64,000 bases of DNA from Quadrisphaera sp. DSM 44207. GTDB taxonomy: Bacteria; Actinomycetota; Actinomycetes; Actinomycetales; Quadrisphaeraceae. This document shows positions 17,011-27,586 of the stretch, piece after piece. The stretch lies in NCBI RefSeq assembly GCF_900101335.1, contig NZ_FNKA01000001.1, positions 992,001 to 1,056,000 of the forward strand. Direction: 5' to 3'. The position numbers and the translations under genes were made by a program. Under the pieces are notes generated by a model. It was not told the origin of the DNA and ran no database searches. It saw nothing but the letters and a program-made list of their open reading frames with translations. The first letter of the stretch is position 1, and every line of letters begins with the position of its first letter.

Positions 17011-17346
17011 TCAGGCGCCGGTGGCGGCGCGGGTGCCCGCGCTGGTGGCCTCGGCGGCGGCTCGAGCGCCGGCGCTGGTCACCTCGGTGGCGCGCTGCTG
17101 CATGGTCTCGGTGAGGCTGGCAGCGCCCTGCATGAGGCTCTTGGCGAACTCGCGCTGCATCTCCAGCATCTTCTCGGCGAAGTCGAAGACCTGGTCCACC
17201 ACCCGGTTCGGGTCGACCTGGCCCGGGGTGGCCAGCTGGCCGCTGGCGACGTCCTGGACGGTCTTGGTCCAGGAGTTGACCGCGGTGAGGATCGCCTCCT
17301 GGCTCTGCTGCATGACCTGCAGGTACTGCTCCTGGGGAGTGGACAC
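17011..17346 (-). CDS. phaP: Phasin (PHA granule-associated protein)
   Basis: A 111-residue, almost fully helical protein beginning VSTPQEQYLQVMQQSQEA, with amphipathic heptad-like segments (VDQVFDFAEKMLEMQREFAKSLMQG) and an Ala/Thr-rich tail. Size and composition fit phasins, which coat PHA granules and control their number. It has the best promoter of the window (TTGACG-N17-TAGTAT) with an operator-like palindrome in the spacer, plus a strong ribosome site AGGAGG upstream of GTG 17346. The divergent XRE regulator is the obvious candidate repressor. Confidence 0.8.
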   Translation of the reverse strand: MSTPQEQYLQVMQQSQEAILTAVNSWTKTVQDVASGQLATPGQVDPNRVVDQVFDFAEKMLEMQREFAKSLMQGAASLTETMQQRATEVTSAGARAAAEATSAGTRAATGA

Positions 17347-17383
17347 GGCTGTTCCTCCTGGTCGTCGGGCTCCGGTGCTTGAA

Positions 17384-17412
17384 ATACTACGCACCGCTGC
17401 GTGGTGCGTCAA
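17384..17412 (-). promoter_or_regulatory. phaP promoter TTGACG-N17-TAGTAT
   Basis: On the minus strand the -35 TTGACG is at 17412-17407 and the -10 TAGTAT at 17389-17384, with exactly 17 bases between. This is close to the vegetative consensus, which is rare in this G+C-rich DNA. Confidence 0.8.
17389..17409. promoter_or_regulatory. Operator palindrome ACGCACC-N7-GGTGCGT
   Basis: Perfect 7-bp inverted repeat with a 7-base spacer that exactly fills the gap between the -35 and -10 of phaP. It also lies just upstream of the regulator gene's own -10, so one bound protein could repress both. By position it is the site of the adjacent XRE protein (PhaR-like autoregulation); this is inferred. Confidence 0.7.
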
Positions 17413-17421
17413 CCGGTGGGA

Positions 17422-17427
17422 TATCCT
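17422..17427 (+). promoter_or_regulatory. -10 element TATCCT of the XRE regulator, leaderless
   Basis: TATCCT ends 6 bases before GTG 17434, so the transcript would begin at or next to the start codon. Confidence 0.6.
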
Positions 17428-17433
17428 GGGCGC

Positions 17434-17883
17434 GTGGACGTCGAGGAGCCGTGGCGGACCCAGGCATCCGCGCTGGGGTCGTTCATCCGCGCGCAGCGGC
17501 GGCTGGCCGACCTCTCCCTGCGCGAGCTCGCGACGATGACGCAGGTCTCGAACGCCTACCTGAGCCAGGTCGAGCGGGGGCTGCACCAGCCCTCGGTGCG
17601 GGTGCTCGGCGCCATCGCCGCGGCGCTCGACGTCCCGGCGCACGAGCTGCTGGCCGAGGCCGGCTTCGGAGGGCGCCCGCGCGCCGGCGCCCCCGGGCCC
17701 GGCGCGGACGGCACCGACGGCGCGGGCGGCGCGCGCACGGACGAGCGCACGGACCGGGGCACGACCCAGGGCACGACCCGCCCGCCGTCGACCGAGGCGG
17801 CGATCCTCGCGGACCCGGCCCTGACCCCCGAGCAGCAGCAGGCCCTGCTCGGCGTCTACCGCAGCTTCGTGGCCCGCTCCTAG
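17434..17883 (+). CDS. XRE-family regulator, probable PHA repressor
   Basis: A 149-residue protein with an N-terminal helix-turn-helix of the XRE type (LGSFIRAQRRLADLSLRELATM, TQVSNAYLSQVERGLHQPSV), then a disordered Gly/Ala/Asp/Arg/Thr stretch (about 80-118) and a short C-terminal helical motif (LTPEQQQALLGVYRSFV). It is divergent from phaP and ends beside phaC, so it most likely plays the part that PhaR has in other bacteria: sensing polymer and controlling phasin expression. The sequence is not related to proteobacterial PhaR, so the role is inferred from position and from the operator. The GTG at 17434 is set by the leaderless promoter. Confidence 0.8.
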   Translation: MDVEEPWRTQASALGSFIRAQRRLADLSLRELATMTQVSNAYLSQVERGLHQPSVRVLGAIAAALDVPAHELLAEAGFGGRPRAGAPGPGADGTDGAGGARTDERTDRGTTQGTTRPPSTEAAILADPALTPEQQQALLGVYRSFVARS

Positions 17884-17886
17884 CGG

Positions 17887-17929
17887 CAGGGGCCGGGACG
17901 GGTGCTCAGGGCACCCGTCCCGGCCCCTG
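17887..17929. terminator. Bidirectional terminator hairpin
   Basis: Perfect 19-bp stem (CAGGGGCCGGGACGGGTGC and its complement) with a 5-base loop, placed between the convergent ends of the XRE gene and phaC. Confidence 0.85.
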
Positions 17930-17946
17930 GCGGCCCTCCCGACCCC

Positions 17947-19704
17947 TCAGCGGTCGTGCACGTACTTGCCGGGGGCGTCCTCCTGCGCGGGGTAGCGCGC
18001 GCTGCCCGTCGGCGGGGGCTCGCGCAGCTCGCCCGACCGCTCGGAGATCCAGGGCGTCCAGTCCTCCCACCAGCTGGCCCGGTGCTCGGTGGCCCGCGCG
18101 CGCCACTCGTCCGGGTCGGGCGGCACCTCCCCGGACTCCAGCACCCAGTGCTTCGACTTGGGGTTGGGCGGGTTGACGACGCCGGCGATGTGCCCGGAGT
18201 TCGACAGCACGAACCGCACGTCGCCCTTGGGCGCCAGCGCGCCCCTGTAGACCGAGCGCCACGGGGCGATGTGGTCCTGCTCCGCCGCGACGAAGTACAG
18301 GTCCTCCGTCACCGCGCCGAGGTCGATCCGCTGGCCGGCGAGCTCCATCTGCCCGCGCACGAGCTCGTTGTCGAGGTAGCACGAGCGCAGGTAGAACGAG
18401 TGCATGCCCGCGGGCATGCGGGTGGAGTCGTCGTTCCACGCCAGCAGGTCGAACGGCGGCGGGTCCTGGCCCATGAGCCAGTTGTTGACGACGTAGTTCC
18501 AGATCAGGTCGTTGCTGCGCAGCAGGTCGAACGTCGCGCGCATGTCGTTGCCCGCCAGGAACCCCGTCCGCTCCATCCGCCGCTCGAGGCGCTCGACGGT
18601 GGAGCGGTCCGTGAAGACGCCCAGCGCCCCCGGCTCGGAGAAGTCGACCAGGGTGTTCAGCAGCGTGCCCGTGCGCACCCGGCGGTCACCGGTGGAGGCC
18701 AGGTACGCCAGCGTGGCCATGGTCAGGGTGCCGCCCAGGCACAGGCCGATGACGTTGACCGCCTCCGCGCCCGTGATGTCCTGGATGACGTCGATCGCCT
18801 GCCGCGGGCCGGAGATCAGGTAGTCGTCGAAGCTGACGCCCCGCATCGACTCGTCGGGGTTGCGGTAGCTGATCGCGAAGACCGTCAGCTCGTGCTGCAC
18901 CGCCCACTCCACGAGGCTGCGCCCCGGGGCGAGGTCCATCATGTAGTACTTGTTGATCCACGGCGGGCTGAACAGCAGCGGGATCTCCCGCACCTGGTCC
19001 GTCTGCGGCGAGTACTGGATCAGCTCCATGAGCTCGTTGCGGAAGACGACCTTGCCCGGCGTCGCGGCGAGGTCCTCGCCCACGGTGAACTGGCCGGGGA
19101 CCGTCTGGCGGGGCTGGCCGCCGTGCGTGGCGAGGTCCTCGACGAAGGTGCGCGCGCCCTTGACCAGGCTCTGCCCGCCGGTCTCGTAGGCCCGCTTCAG
19201 GGCGGCCGGGTTGCCCCACAGCGTGTTCGTCGGCGCGGCCGCGTCGACGAGCTGGCGCAGGAGGAACTCGGCCTTCTCCCGCCGTCCGCGCTCGAGGTCG
19301 GCGACCCCGACCAGGTCGCCGACGAGCCGCTCGAGGAGCAGGTGCTGCTGGCGCAGCGACCAGTACCAGGGGTTGCTCTCCCACGTGGGGTCGGCGAAGC
19401 GCTTGTCCTTCGGCGGGGTGCCGGCCGGCCCCTCGACGTCCTGGCCGGCGGCGCGCAGCAGCGCCGCGGTGGTGGCCTGCGTCACCCCGGTCGCGTAGCG
19501 CCACAGGGCGGCGCTCGTCTCCCACGGGGAGGCGGCGAGCCGCTGCCCCATGCCCACCACGGCCGGGCCGAAGGAGCCGGGGTCGAACTGGCCGACCAGG
19601 TCGGCGCCGGGCACCACCCTGGTCGCCGCGTCGACGGCCTCCTCGGCGCGCTCGCGCTGGGCGGCCCCGGGCCGCCCGTCCGAGGACCGGGTCCGCTCGC
19701 TCAC
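17947..19704 (-). CDS. phaC: Class I poly(3-hydroxyalkanoate) synthase
   Basis: A 585-residue polymerase that joins (R)-3-hydroxyacyl-CoA units into PHA at the granule surface. It has the N-terminal PhaC_N region (PWETSAALWRYATGVTQAT, DPTWESNPWYWSLRQQHLL) and the lipase-like box GLCLGG with the catalytic Cys near residue 320. The catalytic Asp is in AEQDHIAPW and the His in NSGHIAGVVNPP. Length matches class I (single-subunit) synthases, and no phaE is present. The GTG start overlaps the stop of the reductase gene by 4 bases, giving a phaA-phaB-phaC transcription order. Confidence 0.95.
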   Translation of the reverse strand: MSERTRSSDGRPGAAQRERAEEAVDAATRVVPGADLVGQFDPGSFGPAVVGMGQRLAASPWETSAALWRYATGVTQATTAALLRAAGQDVEGPAGTPPKDKRFADPTWESNPWYWSLRQQHLLLERLVGDLVGVADLERGRREKAEFLLRQLVDAAAPTNTLWGNPAALKRAYETGGQSLVKGARTFVEDLATHGGQPRQTVPGQFTVGEDLAATPGKVVFRNELMELIQYSPQTDQVREIPLLFSPPWINKYYMMDLAPGRSLVEWAVQHELTVFAISYRNPDESMRGVSFDDYLISGPRQAIDVIQDITGAEAVNVIGLCLGGTLTMATLAYLASTGDRRVRTGTLLNTLVDFSEPGALGVFTDRSTVERLERRMERTGFLAGNDMRATFDLLRSNDLIWNYVVNNWLMGQDPPPFDLLAWNDDSTRMPAGMHSFYLRSCYLDNELVRGQMELAGQRIDLGAVTEDLYFVAAEQDHIAPWRSVYRGALAPKGDVRFVLSNSGHIAGVVNPPNPKSKHWVLESGEVPPDPDEWRARATEHRASWWEDWTPWISERSGELREPPPTGSARYPAQEDAPGKYVHDR

Positions 19705-20444
19705 ATGTACTGCCCTCCGTTGACCGAGTAGACCTGGCCCGTGATGAACGCGGAGTCCGGGTCCGCGAGGAACTCGACGACGCGCGCGACCTCGGTGGGC
19801 TCGCCGAGGCGGCCCACCGGGATCTTGGCGACCACCTTCTCCAGCGCCTCCTTGGGCACCGCGGCGACCATCTCGGTGCTGATGTAGCCGGGCGCGACGG
19901 AGTTCACGGTGATGCCCTTGCGGGCGGTCTCCTGCGCCAGGCTCATCGTCAGGCCGAACAGGCCCGCCTTCGCCGCCGAGTAGTTGGCCTGCCCGATGTT
20001 GCCGGACTCGCCGATGATCGAGCTGATGTTGATGATGCGGCCGCTGCCGCGGTCGAGCATGTGCTGCAGGATCGCCCGGGAGAGGTAGAACGCGCCGGAC
20101 AGGTTCACCTGCACCACGCGGTCCCAGTCGTCGACCGTCATCTTGCGCACCGTCTTGTCGGCGGTGATGCCGGCGTTGTTGACGAGGATGTCGAGGCGCC
20201 CGTGCTGCTCGAGCACCTCGTCGACGACGCGCTCGCAGTCCTCGTTCGAGCCGATGTTGCCCTGGTGGATCGTCGAGCCGGGATGGGCGTCGCAGAACCG
20301 CTTCGCGGACTCGGCGTCCCGCGAGTACCCGGCGGCGACCTTCACCCCTCGCGCGGCCAGCCGGTCGCTGATCGCCAGCCCGATGCCGCGCACGCCGCCC
20401 GTGACCAGGGCCACCTGGCCCTCCATGTCCGCCACGTCCCTCAC
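19701..20444 (-). CDS. phaB: Acetoacetyl-CoA reductase (PhaB/FabG-like)
   Basis: A 247-residue SDR reducing acetoacetyl-CoA to (R)-3-hydroxybutyryl-CoA for PhaC. Motifs: TGGVRGIG, NNAGITADKT, Ser in NISSIIGESGN, YSAAK, and the usual ending ITGQVYSVNGGQYM, which resembles PhaB more than housekeeping FabG. The start may be GTG 20444 or ATG 20426 (MEGQVALVTGG). A GGGGGA site lies just before the first. It is coupled to phaC by the GTGA overlap and lies 27 bases after the thiolase gene. Confidence 0.9.
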   Translation of the reverse strand: MRDVADMEGQVALVTGGVRGIGLAISDRLAARGVKVAAGYSRDAESAKRFCDAHPGSTIHQGNIGSNEDCERVVDEVLEQHGRLDILVNNAGITADKTVRKMTVDDWDRVVQVNLSGAFYLSRAILQHMLDRGSGRIINISSIIGESGNIGQANYSAAKAGLFGLTMSLAQETARKGITVNSVAPGYISTEMVAAVPKEALEKVVAKIPVGRLGEPTEVARVVEFLADPDSAFITGQVYSVNGGQYM

Positions 20445-20471
20445 TCCCCCTTCGTCGAGTTCACAGCCGGT

Positions 20472-21662
20472 TCACGCCGCCGCGGGCACCCGCAGCACCA
20501 GGGCGTCGCCCTGGCCGCCGCCGCCGCACAGGCCGGCTGCGCCGAGGCCGCCGCCGCGCTGGCGCAGCGCGGTCGCCAGGTGCAGCGTGATGCGGGCGCC
20601 GCTCATCCCGATCGGGTGGCCCATGGAGATGGCGCCCCCGTTGGTGTTGACGATGTCGTCGGAGACGCCCAGCTCGCGGATCGACTGGATCGCGACCGAG
20701 GCGAAGGCCTCGTTGACCTCGAACAGGTCCACGTCCTGCGCGCTCATGCCCGCCTTCTGCAGCGCGTTGTGGATCGCGTTGGACGGCTGGGACTGCAGGG
20801 AGGGGTCGGGGCCGGCCACCGTGCCGTAGGAGACGATCTCCGCGAGCACCGGCACGCCCAGCTCCGCCGCCTTCTCCTCGCTCATCACCACCACCGCGCA
20901 CGCGCCGTCGGAGATCTGCGACGAGGAGGCCGCGGTGATCGAGCCGTCGGCGCCGAAGGCGGGCTTGAGCTTGGCGAGCATCTCGGCGGTGGTGTCCGCG
21001 CGCACGCCCTCGTCGTCCGTGACCACGATCGGGTCGCCCCTGCGCTGCGGGACGGCGACCGGGACGACCTCGTCGTCGAAGATGCCGTCCTTCATCGCCC
21101 GGGTGGCCCGCTCGTGCGAGCGCGCGGCGTACTCGTCCATCTCCTGGCGGGTGATGCCGAGCTTGCGGTTGTACTCCTCCGTCGACTCGCCCATGCCCCG
21201 CTGGTCGATGGTGCAGAACAGGCCGTCGTGCAGCGTGGCGTCCAGCACCGTCTGGTTGCCGTAGCGGTACCCCGCCCGGGCGCCGGGCAGCAGGAACGGC
21301 GCGTTCGTCATCGACTCCATGCCGCCGGCGACCACCACGTCGAACTCGCCGAGGCGGATCAGCTGGTCGGCGTGGGCGATGGCGTTCATGCCCGACAGGC
21401 ACACCTTGTTGACGGTCTCCGCCGGCACCCCCATCGGGATCCCGCCGTTGAGCGCCGCCTTGCGGGAGGTGATCTGCCCGGCGCCGGCCTGCAGCACGTG
21501 GCCCATCACGACGTACTGCGCCTGGTCGCCGCTGATGCCGGCTCTCTCGAGGGCGGCCTTGATGGCGAAACCGCCCAGGTCCGTGGCGGAGAAGCTCTTG
21601 AGGGCGCCGAGCATCTTCCCGATGGGCGTGCGGGCGCCGCTGACGATGACGGACTTCGGCAT
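20472..21662 (-). CDS. phaA: Acetyl-CoA C-acetyltransferase (beta-ketothiolase)
   Basis: A 396-residue thiolase condensing two acetyl-CoA into acetoacetyl-CoA, the first step to PHB. The nucleophilic Cys is in [11 protein letters not shown], then [16 protein letters not shown], catalytic His in GHPIGMSG, and the second Cys in [10 protein letters not shown] (usual form CIGGGQG, so one Ile-to-Gly change). It begins [16 protein letters not shown], after an AGGAGA ribosome site. It is first of the likely operon phaA-phaB-phaC and follows acs on the same strand with a 32-base gap, so acs could be co-transcribed. Confidence 0.93.
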   Translation of the reverse strand: MPKSVIVSGARTPIGKMLGALKSFSATDLGGFAIKAALERAGISGDQAQYVVMGHVLQAGAGQITSRKAALNGGIPMGVPAETVNKVCLSGMNAIAHADQLIRLGEFDVVVAGGMESMTNAPFLLPGARAGYRYGNQTVLDATLHDGLFCTIDQRGMGESTEEYNRKLGITRQEMDEYAARSHERATRAMKDGIFDDEVVPVAVPQRRGDPIVVTDDEGVRADTTAEMLAKLKPAFGADGSITAASSSQISDGACAVVVMSEEKAAELGVPVLAEIVSYGTVAGPDPSLQSQPSNAIHNALQKAGMSAQDVDLFEVNEAFASVAIQSIRELGVSDDIVNTNGGAISMGHPIGMSGARITLHLATALRQRGGGLGAAGLCGGGGQGDALVLRVPAAA

Positions 21663-21694
21663 GGCCTTCTCCTGTGTCGGTCGAGGTGGGTCGG

Positions 21695-23686
<1,992 letters not shown>

Positions 23687-23792
23687 GTTGCGTCCTCCAC
23701 CGGGTGCGCGCAGGTCTGAGCGACACGGACGGCGCCGGGGCGGCGCTGCCCGTCGTCCAGGACGCTACCGCGCGCCGGGGGCGGGGTCACCC

Positions 23793-23831
23793 CCGGGACC
23801 ACCGGGACGCCCGGCGTCCCGGTGGTCCCGG
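23793..23831 (-). terminator. Terminator after asd
   Basis: An 18-bp perfect stem (CCGGGACCACCGGGACGC with its complement) and a 3-base loop CCG, in the 168-base gap between the stop of asd and the start of acs. A further GGTGGTCCC copy follows the right arm. Confidence 0.8.
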
Positions 23832-23854
23832 TGGTCCCGGGGAGGGTGCGCCGC

Positions 23855-24973
23855 TCAGCCGTCCGCGGACAGCTCCGCGGCCACCAGCTCCGCGATCTGC
23901 GCGGTGTTCAGCGCGGCTCCCTTGCGCAGGTTGTCCCCGCACACGAACAGGTCGAGCGTGTGCGGGAAGTCCAGCGCCTGGCGGATCCGGCCCACCCACG
24001 TCGGGTCCGAGCCCACGACGTCCGCGGGCGTCGGGAACTCCCCCTCGGCCGGGTCGTCGAGGACGACGACGCTGGGCGCCTCGACGAGCGCCTGGCGGGC
24101 GGCGTCCACGTCCACGGGGCGCTGGAAGGTCGCGTGGACGGCCAGGGAGTGCGTGGTGACCACGGGCACGCGCACGCACGTGGCGGAGACCCTCAGGTCG
24201 GGGATGCCGAGGATCTTGCGCGACTCGTTGCGCACCTTCAGCTCCTCGCTGGACCAGCCGCCGTCCTTGGGGGAGCCGGCCCACGGGATGACGTTGAGCG
24301 CGAGCGGAGCGGGGAACGGGGAGGGGTCCGTGCCGAGCTTGTCCTCGATCGCGGCGCGCACGTCCCCGGCGCGCTGGCCCAGGCCGCGCTGGCCGGCGAC
24401 GACCTCCAGCTCGTCGTAGAGGCGGTCCACGCCGGGCTGCCCGGCGCCGGAGGCCGCCTGGTAGGAGGCGACGACGAGCTCGGTCAGGCCCCAGCCGCGG
24501 TGCAGGGCGCCGAGGGCGTCCATCATCGTCAGCGTCGTGCAGTTGGGGTTGGCGATGATGCCGCGCGGGCGGTTGCGCACCTGGGAGGGGTTGACCTCCG
24601 GCACGACGAGGGGGACGTCGGGGTCCATCCGGAACGCGCCGGAGTTGTCGACGACGACCGCGCCGCGGGAGGCGGCGACGGGGGCCCACCGCGCCGAGAC
24701 CTCGTCCGGGACGTCGAACATCGCGACGTCCACGCCGTCGAAGACCTCCGGGGCCAGGGCGAGCACCTCGACCTCCTCGCCGCGCACGCGCAGGCGCTTG
24801 CCGGCCGAGCGCGCGGAGGCGACGACGCGGATCTCCCCCCACACGTCCTGGCGGGTGGAGAGGATCTGCAGCATCACCGTGCCCACGGCGCCGGTGGCGC
24901 CGACCACCGCCAGGGTGGGCCGGCGTCCGGTCGGGGTGCGCGGGCCCACCGAGCCCGCTCCGATGCCGCTCAC
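23855..24973 (-). CDS. asd: Aspartate-semialdehyde dehydrogenase
   Basis: A 372-residue NADPH-dependent enzyme making aspartate semialdehyde for lysine/diaminopimelate, threonine and methionine. Features: nucleotide motif [13 protein letters not shown], active-site Cys in IANPNCTTL, and the substrate loop [12 protein letters not shown] 24973 overlaps the lysC stop (GTGA), the classic lysC-asd operon. It has about 15 extra residues before the Rossmann fold compared with the shortest homologues. Confidence 0.95.
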   Translation of the reverse strand: MSGIGAGSVGPRTPTGRRPTLAVVGATGAVGTVMLQILSTRQDVWGEIRVVASARSAGKRLRVRGEEVEVLALAPEVFDGVDVAMFDVPDEVSARWAPVAASRGAVVVDNSGAFRMDPDVPLVVPEVNPSQVRNRPRGIIANPNCTTLTMMDALGALHRGWGLTELVVASYQAASGAGQPGVDRLYDELEVVAGQRGLGQRAGDVRAAIEDKLGTDPSPFPAPLALNVIPWAGSPKDGGWSSEELKVRNESRKILGIPDLRVSATCVRVPVVTTHSLAVHATFQRPVDVDAARQALVEAPSVVVLDDPAEGEFPTPADVVGSDPTWVGRIRQALDFPHTLDLFVCGDNLRKGAALNTAQIAELVAAELSADG

Positions 24974-25488
24974 CGGCCGGTCCCCGCGTGCACCACGGCC
25001 TGCTCCTCCGCGTCCAGGTCGAAGGCGGTGTGCACCGCCCGCACCGCGTCGTCCAGGTGGTCGGCGCGCGTGACCACCGAGATCCGGATCTCGGACGTGG
25101 TGATCATCTCGATGTTGATGCCGGCGTCCGAGAGCGCCTTGAAGAAGGTCGCCGACACGCCGGGGTGGCTGCGCATGCCGGCGCCGACGAGGGAGACCTT
25201 GCCGATCTGGTCGTCGTACTGCAGCGACTCGAACGCGACCACGGGCTGGACCCTGCTCAGCGCCTGCACCGCCGTCTGGCCCTCGGTCTTGGGCAGCGTG
25301 AACGAGACGTCGGTGCGCCCCGTGGCCGCCGCGGAGACGTTCTGGACGATCATGTCCAGGTTCACCCCGGCGTCGGCGACGGCCTCGAAGATCTGCGCGG
25401 CCGTGCCCGGCTTGTCCGGCACCCCCACCACGGTGATCTTCGCCTCGCCGCGGTCGTGCGCGACGCCGGAGATGATCGGCTGCTCCAC
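24970..25488 (-). CDS. Aspartokinase beta subunit (internal in-frame start of lysC)
   Basis: An internal GTG at codon 254 of lysC with a ribosome site (GAGGGAGGAC, 25500-25491) better than that of most genes here. The product begins [20 protein letters not shown] and would be 172 residues, the same size as the beta subunit of C. glutamicum aspartokinase, which forms alpha2-beta2 complexes. The existence of the beta form is established for that family. Its use here is inferred from the ribosome site. Confidence 0.65.
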   Translation of the reverse strand: MEQPIISGVAHDRGEAKITVVGVPDKPGTAAQIFEAVADAGVNLDMIVQNVSAAATGRTDVSFTLPKTEGQTAVQALSRVQPVVAFESLQYDDQIGKVSLVGAGMRSHPGVSATFFKALSDAGINIEMITTSEIRISVVTRADHLDDAVRAVHTAFDLDAEEQAVVHAGTGR

Positions 25489-26247
25489 GGGTCCTCCCTC
25501 TGCGCGTGCGGACGCGCTGTCCACGACCCAGGTGCCCTCGCGCGGCGTGAAGGACGAGCGCACGTGCACGGGGACCCCGTACCGGCGCGCGTACTCCACG
25601 CAGCGCAGGTGCAGCACCTTGGCGCCGCTGGCGGCCAGCTCGAGCATCTCCTCGCTGCTGACCCGGTCGATCTTGCGGGCGGTCGGCACGATCCGCGGGT
25701 CGGCGGTGTAGACGCCGTCCACGTCGGTGTAGATCTCGCACACGTCCGCGCCCAGGGCCGCGGCGAGCGCCACCGCGGTGGTGTCCGAGCCGCCGCGGCC
25801 CAGGGTGGTGATGTCCTTGGTGTCCACGCTGACGCCCTGGAACCCGGCGACGATCGCGACGGCGCCCTCGTCGAGGGCGTCGCGGATGCGCCCGGGGGTG
25901 ACGTCGATGATCCGCGCCCGCCCGTGCGCGGAGTCGGTGATCACCCCCGCCTGGCTGCCGGTGAAGGAGCGGGCCTGGTGCCCGAGGGTCTCGATCGCCA
26001 TCGCGACCAGCGCCATCGAGATCCGCTCGCCGCTGGTCAGCAGCATGTCCAGCTCGCGCGCCGGGGGCATCGGGCTGACCTGCTGGGCGAGGTCGAGCAG
26101 GTCGTCGGTGGTGTCGCCCATGGCGGAGACGACCACGCACACGTCGTGGCCGGCTCGGCGGGTCTCGGTGATGCGCTTGGCGACGCGCTTGACGCCCTCG
26201 GCGTCGGCGACGGACGAGCCGCCGTACTTCTGCACGACCAGACCCAC
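24970..26247 (-). CDS. lysC: Aspartate kinase
   Basis: A 425-residue aspartokinase (first step of the aspartate family). The catalytic N-domain starts [14 protein letters not shown] and contains [16 protein letters not shown] and [17 protein letters not shown]. Two ACT regulatory domains follow residue 265. Length matches the Lys+Thr feedback-inhibited type of Corynebacterium (421). In-frame GTG 25488, preceded by GAGGGAGGAC, would start a 172-residue beta subunit made of the ACT domains alone. A TAGAGT -10 is visible at 26337-26332. No lysine riboswitch-like structure was recognised in the roughly 80-base leader. Confidence 0.95.
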   Translation of the reverse strand: MGLVVQKYGGSSVADAEGVKRVAKRITETRRAGHDVCVVVSAMGDTTDDLLDLAQQVSPMPPARELDMLLTSGERISMALVAMAIETLGHQARSFTGSQAGVITDSAHGRARIIDVTPGRIRDALDEGAVAIVAGFQGVSVDTKDITTLGRGGSDTTAVALAAALGADVCEIYTDVDGVYTADPRIVPTARKIDRVSSEEMLELAASGAKVLHLRCVEYARRYGVPVHVRSSFTPREGTWVVDSASARAEGGPVEQPIISGVAHDRGEAKITVVGVPDKPGTAAQIFEAVADAGVNLDMIVQNVSAAATGRTDVSFTLPKTEGQTAVQALSRVQPVVAFESLQYDDQIGKVSLVGAGMRSHPGVSATFFKALSDAGINIEMITTSEIRISVVTRADHLDDAVRAVHTAFDLDAEEQAVVHAGTGR

Positions 26248-26331
26248 CTGCTGGCCACCCCCCGGGGTCCGGTCCGCCGCGCGCCGGGCGTGGGCCGGAC
26301 CGGCTCGTTCAGGGTCCCGGCGCGGCTGGAG

Positions 26332-26337
26332 ACTCTA
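26332..26337 (-). promoter_or_regulatory. -10 element TAGAGT upstream of lysC
   Basis: TAGAGT on the minus strand about 85 bases before the lysC start. No good -35 is visible. Confidence 0.35.
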
Positions 26338-26372
26338 CCGGGGTCGCGGGGCGGCCGCTGGCACCGGTGGCG

Positions 26373-26957
26373 TCAGCCCAGGGCCGCGGACTCGGCGTCC
26401 GCGACCGTCTGGGCGTCGGCGTCGAGGCGCACGTGGGCGAGGATCGACTGCAGCACCCGCAGCGCGCTGGCGGCGCGGTCGCCCCACTCGGACAGGTAGG
26501 AGAACTGCCACCACCACAGCGCCTCGTCGACGCGCCCGTCGGCGTGGTGGCGCAGGCCGTGCAGCAGCGCCGCGGCGACCTCGACCAGGTCGTCGGACAG
26601 GCAGCCTCGCACGACCTCCGTCGAGGTCAGCGGGTCCACGAGGTCCGCGTACTCGTCGAGCCCGTCCAGCGCAGCGGCCAGGCCCTCGCGCAGGGGGTCG
26701 ACGTCCGGGTCGGGCCCCGCGTCGGGCTCGAAGCGCGCGCTGGGGACGACGTCCGCGAGCGCGCCGAGGCGCGCGCCGGCGACGAGGACCTCGGAGACGG
26801 CCAGCAGCAGCACGGGCAGGGCGGTCTGCGGCGAGGAGCCGGCCGCCACGGAGCCGAGGCCCTCCAGGTAGCCGGTGGCGCTCAGCGCCGTCGCGTCGGC
26901 GAGCACGCGCAGCTCGTCGACCGGCTCGGCTCCCGGAGCCCCCGTCGCCTCAGACAT
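26373..26957 (-). CDS. DUF5063 protein
   Basis: A 194-residue acidic, helical protein of the DUF5063 family ([23 protein letters not shown] near the C-terminus, [19 protein letters not shown] mid-protein). Its function is unknown. In actinobacteria it regularly follows recR, as here, where the ATG start overlaps the recR stop by 8 bases. No catalytic motif or membrane segment is visible. Confidence 0.82.
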   Translation of the reverse strand: MSEATGAPGAEPVDELRVLADATALSATGYLEGLGSVAAGSSPQTALPVLLLAVSEVLVAGARLGALADVVPSARFEPDAGPDPDVDPLREGLAAALDGLDEYADLVDPLTSTEVVRGCLSDDLVEVAAALLHGLRHHADGRVDEALWWWQFSYLSEWGDRAASALRVLQSILAHVRLDADAQTVADAESAALG

Positions 26958-27549
26958 CCAGGAGCCTCCTGCCCTCGAACGCCCGGCCGAGGGTGATCTC
27001 GTCGGCGTACTCCAGGTCGCCGCCGACCGGCAGGCCGGAGGCCAGGCGCGTGACCCGCAGGCCCATGGGCTTGAGCAGGCGCGCCAGGTACGTGGCGGTC
27101 GCCTCTCCCTCGAGGTTCGGGTCGGTCGCGATGATGGTCTCCGTGACCTCCCCGGAGGAGAGACGGGCGAGCAGCTCGCGCACGCGCAGGTCGTCGGGGC
27201 CGACGCCCTCGATGGGGCTGATCGCGCCGCCGAGCACGTGGTAGCGCCCCCGGAACTCCCGCGTCCTCTCGATCGCGATGACGTCCTTGGGCTCCTCCAC
27301 CACGCACAGCACGGTGGCGTCGCGGCGCGGGTCGCGGCAGATGCGGCACATCTCCTCCTGCGCGACGTTGCCGCACACCACGCAGAACCGCACCCGGCGC
27401 TTGACCTCGGTCAGCGCCCCCACCAGGCGCCGGACGTCGTCCTCGTCGGCCTGCAGCAGGTGGAACGCGAGCCGCTGCGCGCTCTTGGGACCCACACCGG
27501 GGAGCCGACCCAGCTCGTCGATGAGGTCCTGGACCGCTCCCTCGTACAC
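26950..27549 (-). CDS. recR: Recombination mediator RecR
   Basis: A 199-residue protein that works with RecO (and RecF) to load RecA onto gapped DNA. Domains: HhH ([20 protein letters not shown]), a C4 zinc finger ([19 protein letters not shown]), a Toprim domain ([10 protein letters not shown]... [17 protein letters not shown]) and a C-terminal [20 protein letters not shown]. All are full length. It starts at GTG 27549, 37 bases after the dnaX stop. The ybaB/ebfC gene usually placed between dnaX and recR is missing. Confidence 0.96.
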   Translation of the reverse strand: MYEGAVQDLIDELGRLPGVGPKSAQRLAFHLLQADEDDVRRLVGALTEVKRRVRFCVVCGNVAQEEMCRICRDPRRDATVLCVVEEPKDVIAIERTREFRGRYHVLGGAISPIEGVGPDDLRVRELLARLSSGEVTETIIATDPNLEGEATATYLARLLKPMGLRVTRLASGLPVGGDLEYADEITLGRAFEGRRLLDV

Positions 27550-27586
27550 CCCGCGAGCCTACGCCGCGGCACCGACAGCGCGTGCC

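Noticed and set aside
26248-26372. Lysine riboswitch upstream of lysC
   Set aside because: The leader of about 80 bases is too short and shows no multi-helix junction or conserved K-box features.
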